Below, piece by piece: positions 1 through 7,725 of a DNA stretch of 64,000 nt. Within the stretch, counting starts at the first letter, position 1. Every line of letters begins with the position of its first letter. Position numbers and translations under genes: made by a program. The DNA is from Arthrobacter sp. YD4 (GTDB lineage Bacteria > Actinomycetota > Actinomycetes > Actinomycetales > Micrococcaceae), in NCBI RefSeq assembly GCF_030410515.1, contig NZ_JAUHHD010000004.1:124001-188000 (forward strand), written 5' to 3'. Under the pieces are notes generated by a model that was not told where the DNA came from, ran no database searches, and saw only the letters and a program-made list of their open reading frames with translations.

Positions 1-803
1 CGCCGGACAGCCTGTCCGTCCAGAGCCGGCGCGAGCCGGACGGGGCGGGCATCGGCACCTTCGACGAGTTTGGACAGCCGCACGTGGCGAAACAGCCGCT
101 CGCGGCGTGGGAGGATCACGCCTTCGCCCGGGAGGCCAGGACGCTGCGGAGCACCACGTTCCTCGCGCATGTCCGCTACGCCAGCACCGGCGCCCACACC
201 GTGGCCAACACCCACCCGTTCGAGCAGGACGGGCGGCTGTTCGCGCACAACGGCGCCTTCGGTGGCCTGGACCGGCTGGACGTACGGCTCGCGGAGTTCG
301 GTGTCGCCGACCTGGTCCGGGGGCAGACGGACAGCGAACGCCTCTTCGCCCTGATCACCGCCGAAACCCGGCGGGCGGACGGCGACGTCGGCGCCGGGAT
401 CACCCACGCCGTGGCCTGGGCCGCCGCCGAACTGCCGGTGCTCAGCCTGAACCTGATCGTCACCACGGCCACGGAGCTGTGGGCGCTGCGCTACCCGGAA
501 ACCCATGAGCTGCACCTGCTGGAGCGCGATCCCGGGCGGATCCACGGCCCGGCCGCGCCGCTGGAGGCGCGCAGCCACCGCATCCACGCCCACAGCGAGG
601 ACCTCGCCGCCGGGCCGCAGGTGCTGATCGCCACCGAGCCGATGGACCACGACCCCGGCTGGCGTGCGCTGGCCCCCGGGGAAATGCTGCGGGTGGGCCC
701 GGACCTGGCAGTCACGTCCACGTTTCCGTTCCCGGACGGGCCCCGGCACCGGCTCGACCTCTCGGATCTCAGCCCCGAGGCCGCCGCCTCGCAGCGTCCC
801 TAG
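1..803 (+). CDS. Class II glutamine amidotransferase (5' end outside window)
   Basis: The reading frame is open from base 3 to the TAG at 801-803, so the protein enters from the left and its N-terminus, including the expected catalytic Cys2, is not visible. What remains has the class II GATase core of the YafJ/EgtC type: HVRYASTGAHTVANTHPF around residue 60 of the visible part, followed by FAHNGAFGGLD, the glutamine-site segment of Ntn-hydrolase amidotransferases. These enzymes release ammonia from glutamine or act as gamma-glutamyl amidohydrolases. The substrate cannot be told from this fragment. A GTG at 84 is only an internal codon, because homologous sequence continues upstream of it. The last codons run into a 16-bp tandem repeat. 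Confidence 0.85.
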   Translation, partial: PDSLSVQSRREPDGAGIGTFDEFGQPHVAKQPLAAWEDHAFAREARTLRSTTFLAHVRYASTGAHTVANTHPFEQDGRLFAHNGAFGGLDRLDVRLAEFGVADLVRGQTDSERLFALITAETRRADGDVGAGITHAVAWAAAELPVLSLNLIVTTATELWALRYPETHELHLLERDPGRIHGPAAPLEARSHRIHAHSEDLAAGPQVLIATEPMDHDPGWRALAPGEMLRVGPDLAVTSTFPFPDGPRHRLDLSDLSPEAAASQRP

Positions 804-887
804 CCAGCCCCGTCCCTAGACTGCCCCGTCCCTAACAAGCCCCGTCCCTAACAAGCCCCGTCCCTCACAAGCCCCGTCCCTAACAAG
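795..887. repeat. 16-bp tandem repeat, six copies
   Basis: The heptamer CGTCCCT recurs at 795, 811, 827, 843, 859 and 875, an exact 16-base period. The last units read CCCCGTCCCTAACAAG with few changes. The array begins inside the last codons of the amidotransferase gene, supplies its TAG stop, and fills the gap to the convergent MFS gene. It is not self-complementary, so it is not an obvious terminator. Confidence 0.9.
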
Positions 888-895
888 CAAGGTGC

Positions 896-2422
896 CTAGC
901 TGCGCTCCGCCACCGCGGAATCCGCGGCGTCACCGGCGTGGGCCTGCTCGGCGGGCTTCCGGCCCGTGGCGGGCATCGCGACGACGGCGACCACCGTCAG
1001 CACCGCGCCCACCAGCACCGCCAGGAACACCGCGCCGGAGGCGGTGACGACGGTCCCGGGGTTGGTGTCCCCGCCCGGGGTCCCGGCGTAGATGGCGTTG
1101 GCGACGGCGCCGAAGACCGCCACGCCGATCGAGCTGCCGATCGAACGGGCGAACAGGTTGGTGCCGGTCACCACGCCGCGTTCGTTCCATTCCACGCTGG
1201 ACTGGGCGGCGATCAGCGTGGGCGTGGCGACGAGCCCCAGGCCCAGCCCCACGATGAAGCAGCTGGCCGCGACCAGCAGCACACTCGGTGAGGAGGCGGT
1301 CAACGCCAGCACCGCGGTCCCCACCACGGTGATGCTGATGCCGATCAGCGCGGTGGTCCGGAAGCCCAGGCGCAGATAGAAGCGGCCGGACTGGGAGGCG
1401 CTGATCGGCCAGCCGATGGTCAGTGCCGCGAGGGCGAGCCCGGCCAGGATCGGGGATGTGGCGATGGACCCCTCGAGGAAGGTCGGCACGTAGGAGGTCA
1501 GGCCCAGCATGACGGCGCCGACGCCGAAGGAGACCAGCGCCGTCGTCGCCAGCAGCCGGCGGGAGACCACCCACGGCGGCAGGACGGGCTCGGCCGCGCG
1601 GCGTTCCACCAGCACGAAGACGGCCAGCAGCACCGCACCGCTGGCGAAGACGCCGATGCTGGGGGCGGAGTTCCAGGCCCAGGCCTGGCCGCCCTCGAGG
1701 GCGCCGAGGATCAGCAGGGTCAGCGCCGCAGTGAGCAGCGCGGAGCCGAGGTAGTCCACGGTGTGGCCCTGGCGTTTGACGTCCTCCCGGAAGGAGCGAA
1801 GCAGCATCCAGCCGGCCAGCAGGCAGAGCGGGATGTTGACCAGGAAGATGCCCCGCCAGATGCCGAGGGTGGAGAACACGCCGCCCAGGGTGGGGCCGAC
1901 GACGGAGGAGATGGCCCAGACGCTGGCGAGGTAGCCCTGCACCTTGGCCCGTTCGGTCAGGGTGTAGATATCCCCGGCTATGGTGATGGCCATCGGCTGG
2001 ACCGCACCGGCGCCGAGGCCCTGCAGCACCCGGAAGGCGATCAGCGCCGGCATGCTCCAGGCGATGCCGCAGAGGATGGATCCGAGCAGGAACAGGCCGA
2101 TGCCGATCAGGATGATGGGTTTGCGGCCGACCACGTCGGAGAGTTTCGCGTAGACGGGCACGGACACGGCCTGCGCCAGCAGGTAGGCGGAGAACAGCCA
2201 GGGGAAGGACGAGAAGCCGCCCACGTCGCGCACGATCGAGGGCACCGCGGTGGCCACGATCGTTGAATCGATCGCCACCAGGCCGGTCGAGAGCATCAGG
2301 GCAATGAGGATCGGTCCCCGGGTGGAGCGGAAGCCGACTCCGTCGCTTGTTGTCGTCACTGGTTTCGTTCCCGTCGTCGTCCACGCCGTACGGCGCCCGG
2401 AACCGCGCGGTTCCGAGGTCAT
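896..2422 (-). CDS. MFS drug exporter, DHA2/EmrB-QacA family
   Basis: Predicted proton-driven multidrug exporter in the cytoplasmic membrane, about 508 residues with roughly 14 hydrophobic segments, the DHA2 pattern. Motif D1 is visible as AIDSTIVATAVP in the first helix and motif A as KLSDVVGRKP in the loop after the second helix; FRVLQGLGAGAVQP follows. It lies 19 nt after the stop of the upstream reductase gene, so the two are probably co-transcribed. The start is uncertain. ATG at 2422 is preceded by GGAG at very short spacing; a GTG near 2359, just before the conserved region, has a better spaced purine stretch. The substrate is unknown. Confidence 0.85.
   Translation of the reverse strand: MTSEPRGSGRRTAWTTTGTKPVTTTSDGVGFRSTRGPILIALMLSTGLVAIDSTIVATAVPSIVRDVGGFSSFPWLFSAYLLAQAVSVPVYAKLSDVVGRKPIILIGIGLFLLGSILCGIAWSMPALIAFRVLQGLGAGAVQPMAITIAGDIYTLTERAKVQGYLASVWAISSVVGPTLGGVFSTLGIWRGIFLVNIPLCLLAGWMLLRSFREDVKRQGHTVDYLGSALLTAALTLLILGALEGGQAWAWNSAPSIGVFASGAVLLAVFVLVERRAAEPVLPPWVVSRRLLATTALVSFGVGAVMLGLTSYVPTFLEGSIATSPILAGLALAALTIGWPISASQSGRFYLRLGFRTTALIGISITVVGTAVLALTASSPSVLLVAASCFIVGLGLGLVATPTLIAAQSSVEWNERGVVTGTNLFARSIGSSIGVAVFGAVANAIYAGTPGGDTNPGTVVTASGAVFLAVLVGAVLTVVAVVAMPATGRKPAEQAHAGDAADSAVAERS
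2398..2415. promoter_or_regulatory. Perfect 18-bp palindrome near MFS start
   Basis: CGGAACCGCGCGGTTCCG is perfectly self-complementary. It lies in the first codons of the MFS gene if ATG 2422 is used, or in its leader if the start is the GTG near 2359. It could be an operator or a small mRNA hairpin; nothing else supports a function. Confidence 0.35.
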
Positions 2423-2429
2423 AACTCCG

Positions 2430-2451
2430 GCGGGACGGGAATTAGTCCCGC
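2430..2451 (-). terminator. Hairpin across the reductase stop codon
   Basis: GCGGGAC and GTCCCGC pair over an 8-nt loop that holds the TAA stop of the reductase gene. No U-run follows, so it may be a weak terminator or an mRNA stability element between the reductase and the MFS gene. Confidence 0.3.
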
Positions 2452-3101
2452 GGACGCCGGGTAAAGACCAGGTGGGTGACGCCCGACGGCGAGGGCGTCG
2501 CCTCAATCTCAAAGCGCTTTTCCAAGTCTTCGAGCCCGTCCCAAAGCCGCTCCCCGCGGCCCAGGAGGATCGGCACCAGGACCAGGTGCAGGTGGTCGAT
2601 CAGGTCGGCGGCGAGGAACTGCCGCACCGTGGCGACCCCGCCGCCGATCCTGACGTCCTTGCCGCCGGCGAGCTCCCGGGCACGTTCCAGCGCCTCGGCG
2701 GGGCCGGCGTCGAGGAAGTGGAACGTGGTCCCGCCCTCCATCTCCAGCACGGGCCGGGGATGGTGGGTGAGGACGACGACGGGCGTGTGGAAGACCGGAT
2801 TGTCCCCCCACCAGCCCTTCCATTCCTCGTCCTGCCAGGGTCCGCGCTGGGGGCCGAACTTGTTGCGTCCCATGATTTCGGCGCCGATGCCGGGTGCCCA
2901 GGTGCCGGCGAAGGCCTCGTCGACGCCGAAGGAGGGTTCTCCGTCGCCGGGCAGGCCCATGGCGCGGAAGGTGCGGGTGCCGAACGCCCACTGCATCAGC
3001 CGGGTACCGGCGTGGCCGAAGGGCGCTTCGAGGCTTTGGCCCTCGCCCGTGCCGTAGCCGTCCAGGGAGATCGAGAAATTGTGTACGCGGACGAGGGACA
3101 T
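2442..3101 (-). CDS. RibD C-terminal/dihydrofolate reductase-family protein
   Basis: A 219-residue stand-alone reductase domain of the RibD_C/DHFR-like fold (YwjB/YyaP type). It starts SLVRVHNFSISLDGYGTG, with the SLDGY signature; the middle has GRNKFGPQRGPW, and GGKDVRIGGGVATVRQFL forms the NADPH-binding segment. Members bind NADPH but many have no known substrate. AAGGAG lies 6-7 nt before the ATG. It is probably co-transcribed with the MFS exporter downstream. No deaminase domain is attached, so it is not the riboflavin enzyme; the true ribD is near 59-60 kb. Confidence 0.85.
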   Translation of the reverse strand: MSLVRVHNFSISLDGYGTGEGQSLEAPFGHAGTRLMQWAFGTRTFRAMGLPGDGEPSFGVDEAFAGTWAPGIGAEIMGRNKFGPQRGPWQDEEWKGWWGDNPVFHTPVVVLTHHPRPVLEMEGGTTFHFLDAGPAEALERARELAGGKDVRIGGGVATVRQFLAADLIDHLHLVLVPILLGRGERLWDGLEDLEKRFEIEATPSPSGVTHLVFTRRPRD

Positions 3102-3235
3102 GTGAGCTCCTTGGCGGGTGGCCGGGTTTCCGAGCCCACTCTAGGAGCGGCGGGCGGTCCGCTCAAGGACTTCGGAGCCGCGGCCTCCCCGGGCGGGGCC
3201 CCAGCGCCGTCCGGTGCGCCGCCTTGGCGGGCCTC

Positions 3236-3982
3236 TCAGCCCTGGGCGGCGGCCTGCGCTGCGTAGACGGTTGCCCGAGCCTGGACGTTGCGGATGTAGG
3301 CGTCGGACTGGTTATAGGCGTAGATGGCGTCGGTCCAGCCGCGCGGGGTGGTGAGGTCCCGGCCGTGGCCGCAAAGGTAGTCGGCGGCGCTAAGGGCGGC
3401 GTCGTCGATGTTGAAGGGATCGGCGACGCCGTCGCCGCTGCCGTCCCGGCCCGCCAGCCGCCAGGTAGAGGGGATGAACTGCATGGGTCCGACGGCGTGG
3501 TCCCAGTGCGGGTCGCCGTCGAGCGCACCGCCGTCGGTGTCCGGGATCGCGGCGAACCCGTCGCCGTTGAGGCTGGGCCCGACGACCGGGCCGCTGACCT
3601 GGCCGGCCGCGTTGAGGCTGCCTCCGCCGTAGCTCCCGTGCGCCGTTTCGACGAAGCCGATCGCCGCGATGGTGTTCCAACCGATGCCGCAGCCGGGGGT
3701 GGTGGCGTTCGCGGTGACCGCGGCGGCGACGTAGGCCCGCAGCGCCCGGGCCGGGATACCGGTTCGTGCGGCGGCGCCGGTTAGCCACTGCGCATCCGGG
3801 CTGGGGGTGACGTTGACCGCCGTGGTGATGTCGGCGCCCTCGAGTTTCGCTACCGCGCTTGGCGGCGCGGCGACGGCGGTCCGGATGCCCTCGCCGGACC
3901 GGCCCACCGCCCAGAACGAGAAACCGGCGATGACGGCCACGGCCAGCAGGCCGAAGACGAGGAGGCGTTTGAGTCGGAGCAC
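3236..3982 (-). CDS. Secreted lytic transglycosylase
   Basis: A 248-residue protein that opens with basic residues and a hydrophobic stretch (LLVFGLLAVAVIAGFSFW), a signal peptide or membrane anchor. The mature part is a lytic murein transglycosylase domain of the MltB/SLT_2 kind: the likely catalytic Glu is in AIGFVETAHGSYGGG, followed by AVGPMQFIPSTW and a C-terminal AIYAYNQSDAYIRNV. It would cleave peptidoglycan glycan strands outside the membrane. The start is GTG with no strong ribosome binding site. It stands alone, with the next genes facing away. Confidence 0.85.
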   Translation of the reverse strand: MLRLKRLLVFGLLAVAVIAGFSFWAVGRSGEGIRTAVAAPPSAVAKLEGADITTAVNVTPSPDAQWLTGAAARTGIPARALRAYVAAAVTANATTPGCGIGWNTIAAIGFVETAHGSYGGGSLNAAGQVSGPVVGPSLNGDGFAAIPDTDGGALDGDPHWDHAVGPMQFIPSTWRLAGRDGSGDGVADPFNIDDAALSAADYLCGHGRDLTTPRGWTDAIYAYNQSDAYIRNVQARATVYAAQAAAQG

Positions 3983-4197
3983 CGACTAATCAAACCATCC
4001 GGCACCGACGTCGGAAGACTCCGCGCCCGGGTTGTGGGCCACGCCCGTGCGCCGCCTCCCGGCACCGCGTCCTCCGAAGCGTCCCGGGACCCCTGTCCGT
4101 GACGGCGGCGCGTTGCTAGCATAGGCGCGGACGCCGCCGACACCCGGCGGGGCGTCCGCATCCCGGAGTCCCACCCCCGTCCGCAAGGAGAACCGCC

Positions 4198-4614
4198 ATG
4201 GCCACACACCTCAACCCCTACCTGAGCTTCCGCGACAACGCCCGCGAGGCCATGGAGTTCTACCGCGATGTTTTCGGCGGCCAGTTGACCGTGAGCACCT
4301 TCGCGGACTTCCAGGCCAGCCAGGATCCGTCGGAGGACACCTTGGTGATGCACGCCCAGTTGGAGTCCCCCAGCGGGTTCGTCCTGATGGGGTCCGACAC
4401 CCCGGCGCGGATGGACTACACCCCGGGCAACACCTTCAGCGTCTCGCTCAGCGGCGACGAGGACGCGGAACTGCGCGGCTACTGGGACAAGCTCTCCCAG
4501 GACGGCACCGTCACGATGCCACTGTCCATGTCTCCCTGGGGCGACGCGTTCGGCATGTGCAACGACAAGTATGGCGTCGCCTGGCTGGTCAACATCGCCG
4601 GGAAGAAGGCCTAA
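4198..4614 (+). CDS. VOC family protein (PhnB-like)
   Basis: A 138-residue protein of the vicinal-oxygen-chelate superfamily, PhnB/DUF1428-like branch: LNPYLSFRDNAREAMEFY near the N-terminus and the C-terminal WGDAFGMCNDKYGVAWLVN are the usual signatures. Such proteins form two beta-alpha-beta-beta-beta modules; many PhnB-type members have no assigned reaction. AAGGAG precedes the ATG at good spacing. It is monocistronic between divergent and convergent neighbours. A second relative lies at 52978-53433. Confidence 0.85.
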   Translation: MATHLNPYLSFRDNAREAMEFYRDVFGGQLTVSTFADFQASQDPSEDTLVMHAQLESPSGFVLMGSDTPARMDYTPGNTFSVSLSGDEDAELRGYWDKLSQDGTVTMPLSMSPWGDAFGMCNDKYGVAWLVNIAGKKA

Positions 4615-4646
4615 GCCCCGACGCCGGGAGCGGCGTCGCCGGAGAC

Positions 4647-5312
4647 TCAGATGATGGTGTGCCCGGCGACGGCGGTGATCAGCGTGGAGACCTTGATGCC
4701 GATGAGTGCGGCCGTCAGGACGATCATGCCGAGGGTCACCCAGACGGGCGCCAGCCCGCGGCGGGGAGCGGCCTCGTGCACCACCACTGATCGGCCGATC
4801 ACGTAGAGCTCCCGGCTGAGGAAGACCCAGGCCCAGTGGAACGGGCGGACCACGCCGTCGCGGCGCAGCTTCTGCCAGTCGAGGTAGGCCAGCACGGCGG
4901 ACACGGCGTAGATGATCAGGCCGGTGCCCAGAGCCAGCAGGTAGGGCAGGGTGAGGATCGACGCCGGGTCCATGGTTTGCACCCGTCGCAACCCCGTCGT
5001 CCTGGTCCGCAGGACGGGATTCCAAAATGCCAGGCTGATCAGCGGGATGATCGGCAGGGTGGCGATCAGCCAGATGAACGGGTTGTAGACCGGGGTGGAC
5101 GGGCTGATCTGCGGGCGCACGGTGCGGTACGGGTTTGCAGGGGCGCCCGGGTGCCCCGCGCTGAGGTGCCCCGCACTGAGGTAGCCGGTCCAGGCCGTCC
5201 CGTCCCACCAGCGCAGGTAACCGGATCCCGCAGGGTCCGCGTACCAGCCCGGCGCGGGCAGGTTACCGGGTGCGCCGTACCCGGCGTTTGGGGTGCTTGG
5301 CGGGACAGTCAT
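4647..5312 (-). CDS. DUF2510-containing membrane protein
   Basis: A protein of about 221 residues. The N-terminal third holds a DUF2510 motif (PAPGWYADPAGSGYLRWWDG, then TAWTG), a small Trp-rich module common in actinobacterial membrane proteins. After a Pro-rich linker with a short SAGHLSAGHPG repeat come about four hydrophobic segments (NPFIWLIATLPIIPLISLAF, ILTLPYLLALGTGLIIYAVS, the WAWVFLSRELYVIGRS region and VWVTLGMIVLTAALIGI). ATG 5312 is chosen over an upstream ATG because AAGGA lies just before it and the DUF2510 module follows soon after. Function unknown. Confidence 0.8.
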   Translation of the reverse strand: MTVPPSTPNAGYGAPGNLPAPGWYADPAGSGYLRWWDGTAWTGYLSAGHLSAGHPGAPANPYRTVRPQISPSTPVYNPFIWLIATLPIIPLISLAFWNPVLRTRTTGLRRVQTMDPASILTLPYLLALGTGLIIYAVSAVLAYLDWQKLRRDGVVRPFHWAWVFLSRELYVIGRSVVVHEAAPRRGLAPVWVTLGMIVLTAALIGIKVSTLITAVAGHTII

Positions 5313-5521
5313 GGCCGGTCCTTCTCGAGCTGTTCGGGGTATCTCCCCCGAACCATACCGTGCGCCACCATCTGGTGGTGTCGAGCCCATTGTCGACCTG
5401 CAGAGTGGGAATCCGGTGGACGGGCGCTGACAGGACGCTGCATGTTGCCGCGCCCCTCACCCGTCCCCGCCGCCGTCGTCCGCCTTCTAACGACGCCGTC
5501 TCCCTACAACCCGTCGTCCCC

Positions 5522-7105
5522 TTACGCCTTACCGCCCGCCAGCGTGCGACGCAGTTCCCGCTTGAGCACCTTATGGCTTGGCCCCAGCGGGAATTCGCCG
5601 GTGAACCGGACATGCCGGGGGTACTTGTGCTTGGCCAGGTGCTGCTGGCTCCAGTCGATGATGTCCTGCTCGGTGGGCGGGTTCCCGGCGTGCGCGGGGT
5701 CCAGCACCACGACGGCGCAGACCTCTTCGCCGCGCAGTTCATCGGGCAGTCCGACGACGGCCACCTGGGCGATGGCAGGGTGCCGGGAGAGCACCTCCTC
5801 CACCTCGCGCGGGTAGACGTTGTAGCCGGAGCGGATGATGACGTCCTTGGTCCGGTCCACCACGTAGATGAAGCCGTCCTCGTCCATGGTGCCGAGGTCG
5901 CCGGTGCGGAACCAGCCGTCCACCATGGCCTCGCGCGTGGCCTCCGGGTTGTTCAGGTACCCGGCGAAGACGTTGTGGCCGCGGACCAGAATCTCCCCTA
6001 GTTCGCCCGAGGGCATGGGGACCACGCGCTCCGGCTCGCGGTGGTCGGCGATGGTGACCTCCACGCCCCAGACCGCCTGGCCCACGCTTCCGGGCCGCGC
6101 GCCGGCGTGCGGCGTGTTGGTGGAGACCACCGGAGAGGTCTCCGAAAGGCCGTACCCCTCGTAGATGGTGACGTCGAAGGCGGCGTTGAATTTCTCCATC
6201 ACGGCCAGCGGCATCGGCGCGCCGCCGGAGACGCAGAGCCGCAGCGTGGGCAGGTCGGGCCGGCCTTCGGCGGCGGCGAGCAGCTGCATGTACATCGTCG
6301 GGACGCCGTGGAAGATGTCCACCTGATGCGTGGTGATGAGCTCCAGCGCCGCCTCGCCGGTGAATTTGGGCAGCAGCACCAGGGTGCCGCCCAGCCGGAA
6401 CAGGGCGTTCATGCTGGCGGTCTGCCCGAAGACGTGGAACAGGGGCAGGCAGCCGAGGGCGACGTCGCTGGAGCGGACGTCGTTGGCGTCGACGGCGGAG
6501 ACGGTGGCGTTCATGACCATGTTCAGGTGCGTCAGGATGGCGCCCTTCGGACGGCCCGTGGTGCCGGAAGTGTAGAAGATGACCGCCGGGTCCTCCGCTT
6601 CACGGCTCACGTAGGTCTCGCGTCCGCCGGGGGCCTCGGGGTCGAGGTGCCGGACGCCGTCGTCGCCGTTCCGGCCCGTCGCGCCCGGGCCCGGTCCGCC
6701 GTCGGCCGCCGCGGGGCCGACCAGCAGGAGGGGAATCCCGGCCTCCCCCGCCGCCTGCCGTCCCACCTCGAGGAACGCCGGGTGGCAGAGGAGCGCCGTG
6801 GCGCCGCTGTCGCGGAGCACCTGAATGACTTCCCGGACGGTCAGCAGCAGGTGCACGGGCACCACCACCCCGCCGGTTGCCTGGATGGCGTAATAGGCGG
6901 CGGGGAATTCGACGACGTTGGGGGCCATCAGTCCCACCACGTCCCCGGGGCGGACCCCGGCGGCCTCCAGCTGGCCGGCGTAGCTGAGGGCCTGCCGCCA
7001 CAGGGTGGCGTAGGAATAGGACCTGCCCCCGCTGATCACGGCCGTCTTGTCCGGGTACTTGCGGGCGGATTCGGCCAGGATCGAAGCGAGCGACAACGCT
7101 GTCAT
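5522..7105 (-). CDS. Fatty-acyl-CoA ligase (AMP-binding)
   Basis: A 527-residue acyl-CoA synthetase of the ANL superfamily; it activates a carboxylic acid to acyl-AMP and then to acyl-CoA. The P-loop FYTSGTTGRPKGAILTH (about residue 180), GYGLSETSPVVS (A5), GWFRTGDLGTMDEDGF (A7) and DVIIRSGYNVYPREVE (A8) are all present, and GPSHKVLKREL supplies the C-terminal catalytic Lys. Its ATG overlaps the TGA of the tetR gene (ATGA), so it is the last gene of a four-gene operon for uptake and beta-oxidation of an acyl substrate. Chain-length preference cannot be read from sequence. Confidence 0.9.
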   Translation of the reverse strand: MTALSLASILAESARKYPDKTAVISGGRSYSYATLWRQALSYAGQLEAAGVRPGDVVGLMAPNVVEFPAAYYAIQATGGVVVPVHLLLTVREVIQVLRDSGATALLCHPAFLEVGRQAAGEAGIPLLLVGPAAADGGPGPGATGRNGDDGVRHLDPEAPGGRETYVSREAEDPAVIFYTSGTTGRPKGAILTHLNMVMNATVSAVDANDVRSSDVALGCLPLFHVFGQTASMNALFRLGGTLVLLPKFTGEAALELITTHQVDIFHGVPTMYMQLLAAAEGRPDLPTLRLCVSGGAPMPLAVMEKFNAAFDVTIYEGYGLSETSPVVSTNTPHAGARPGSVGQAVWGVEVTIADHREPERVVPMPSGELGEILVRGHNVFAGYLNNPEATREAMVDGWFRTGDLGTMDEDGFIYVVDRTKDVIIRSGYNVYPREVEEVLSRHPAIAQVAVVGLPDELRGEEVCAVVVLDPAHAGNPPTEQDIIDWSQQHLAKHKYPRHVRFTGEFPLGPSHKVLKRELRRTLAGGKA

Positions 7106-7725
7106 GGGTTCTGCTTTCTCTCGTGTTCACGTCCGGTGAGGGGTCCGGCCAGGACGGCCGTCAGGGTGTGCTCCAGGACCGCCCGGGCCTGCTCCGGGGA
7201 CTGCCCCAGATGGTCCCGCAGCAGTTTCCAGGTGGCCCAGTCCGCCGCGGCGCAGACGGAGAGGACCGTGCGGGTGCGGTGTTCCGGGTCCAGGGCGGCC
7301 AGTTCCGCGTCGAACAGCCGTTCGACGTCGACCCTGATCCGGTCCAGGTTCCCGCGCAGGTTCTCCTGCAGCGCCGCGGAGAAGGGCCGCTGCACGTCCG
7401 CCGCCCGCGCCAGCGGCGCCAGGGCTTCCAGCACGGCGGCGCGCTGGGCGCAGTAGGCCGCCATCCGCTCCCCCAGCGGGAGCCCCGCCGGGACGGGTGC
7501 GACGCCGGCGTCCTGGTCGTCCAGTTGGCGGGCGGCCGTCGCGGCCATGAGGCTCTCCAGGTCCTTGAAGTGGTCCCAGAGGGCACGGACCGAGACTCCG
7601 GCCCGGGCCGCGATCTGCCGGGCCGAGGGTTTGAGTTCGCCGTCCCGGAGGAGGGCCATGTGGGCGTCGCGGATGACCTGCCGGGTCCGCAGGGTCCGTG
7701 CGTTGCGTCCGTCGGTGGCGGTCAT
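7102..7725 (-). CDS. TetR family regulator in acyl-CoA operon
   Basis: A 207-residue TetR-type repressor. The helix-turn-helix is at about residues 30-55 (SARQIAARAGVSVRALWDHF), and the rest is a helical ligand-binding domain, likely for an acyl-CoA given its operon. It is embedded between the fused hydratase/dehydrogenase gene (its ATG overlaps that gene's TGA) and the ligase gene (its TGA overlaps that ATG). The perfect inverted repeat at 11104-11134 upstream of the operon is its probable operator, which would make the operon autoregulated. Confidence 0.88.
   Translation of the reverse strand: MTATDGRNARTLRTRQVIRDAHMALLRDGELKPSARQIAARAGVSVRALWDHFKDLESLMAATAARQLDDQDAGVAPVPAGLPLGERMAAYCAQRAAVLEALAPLARAADVQRPFSAALQENLRGNLDRIRVDVERLFDAELAALDPEHRTRTVLSVCAAADWATWKLLRDHLGQSPEQARAVLEHTLTAVLAGPLTGREHERKQNP

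Noticed and set aside
795..887. Tandem repeat as a CRISPR array
   Set aside because: Units are directly abutting 16-mers with no unique spacers, and there are no cas genes.
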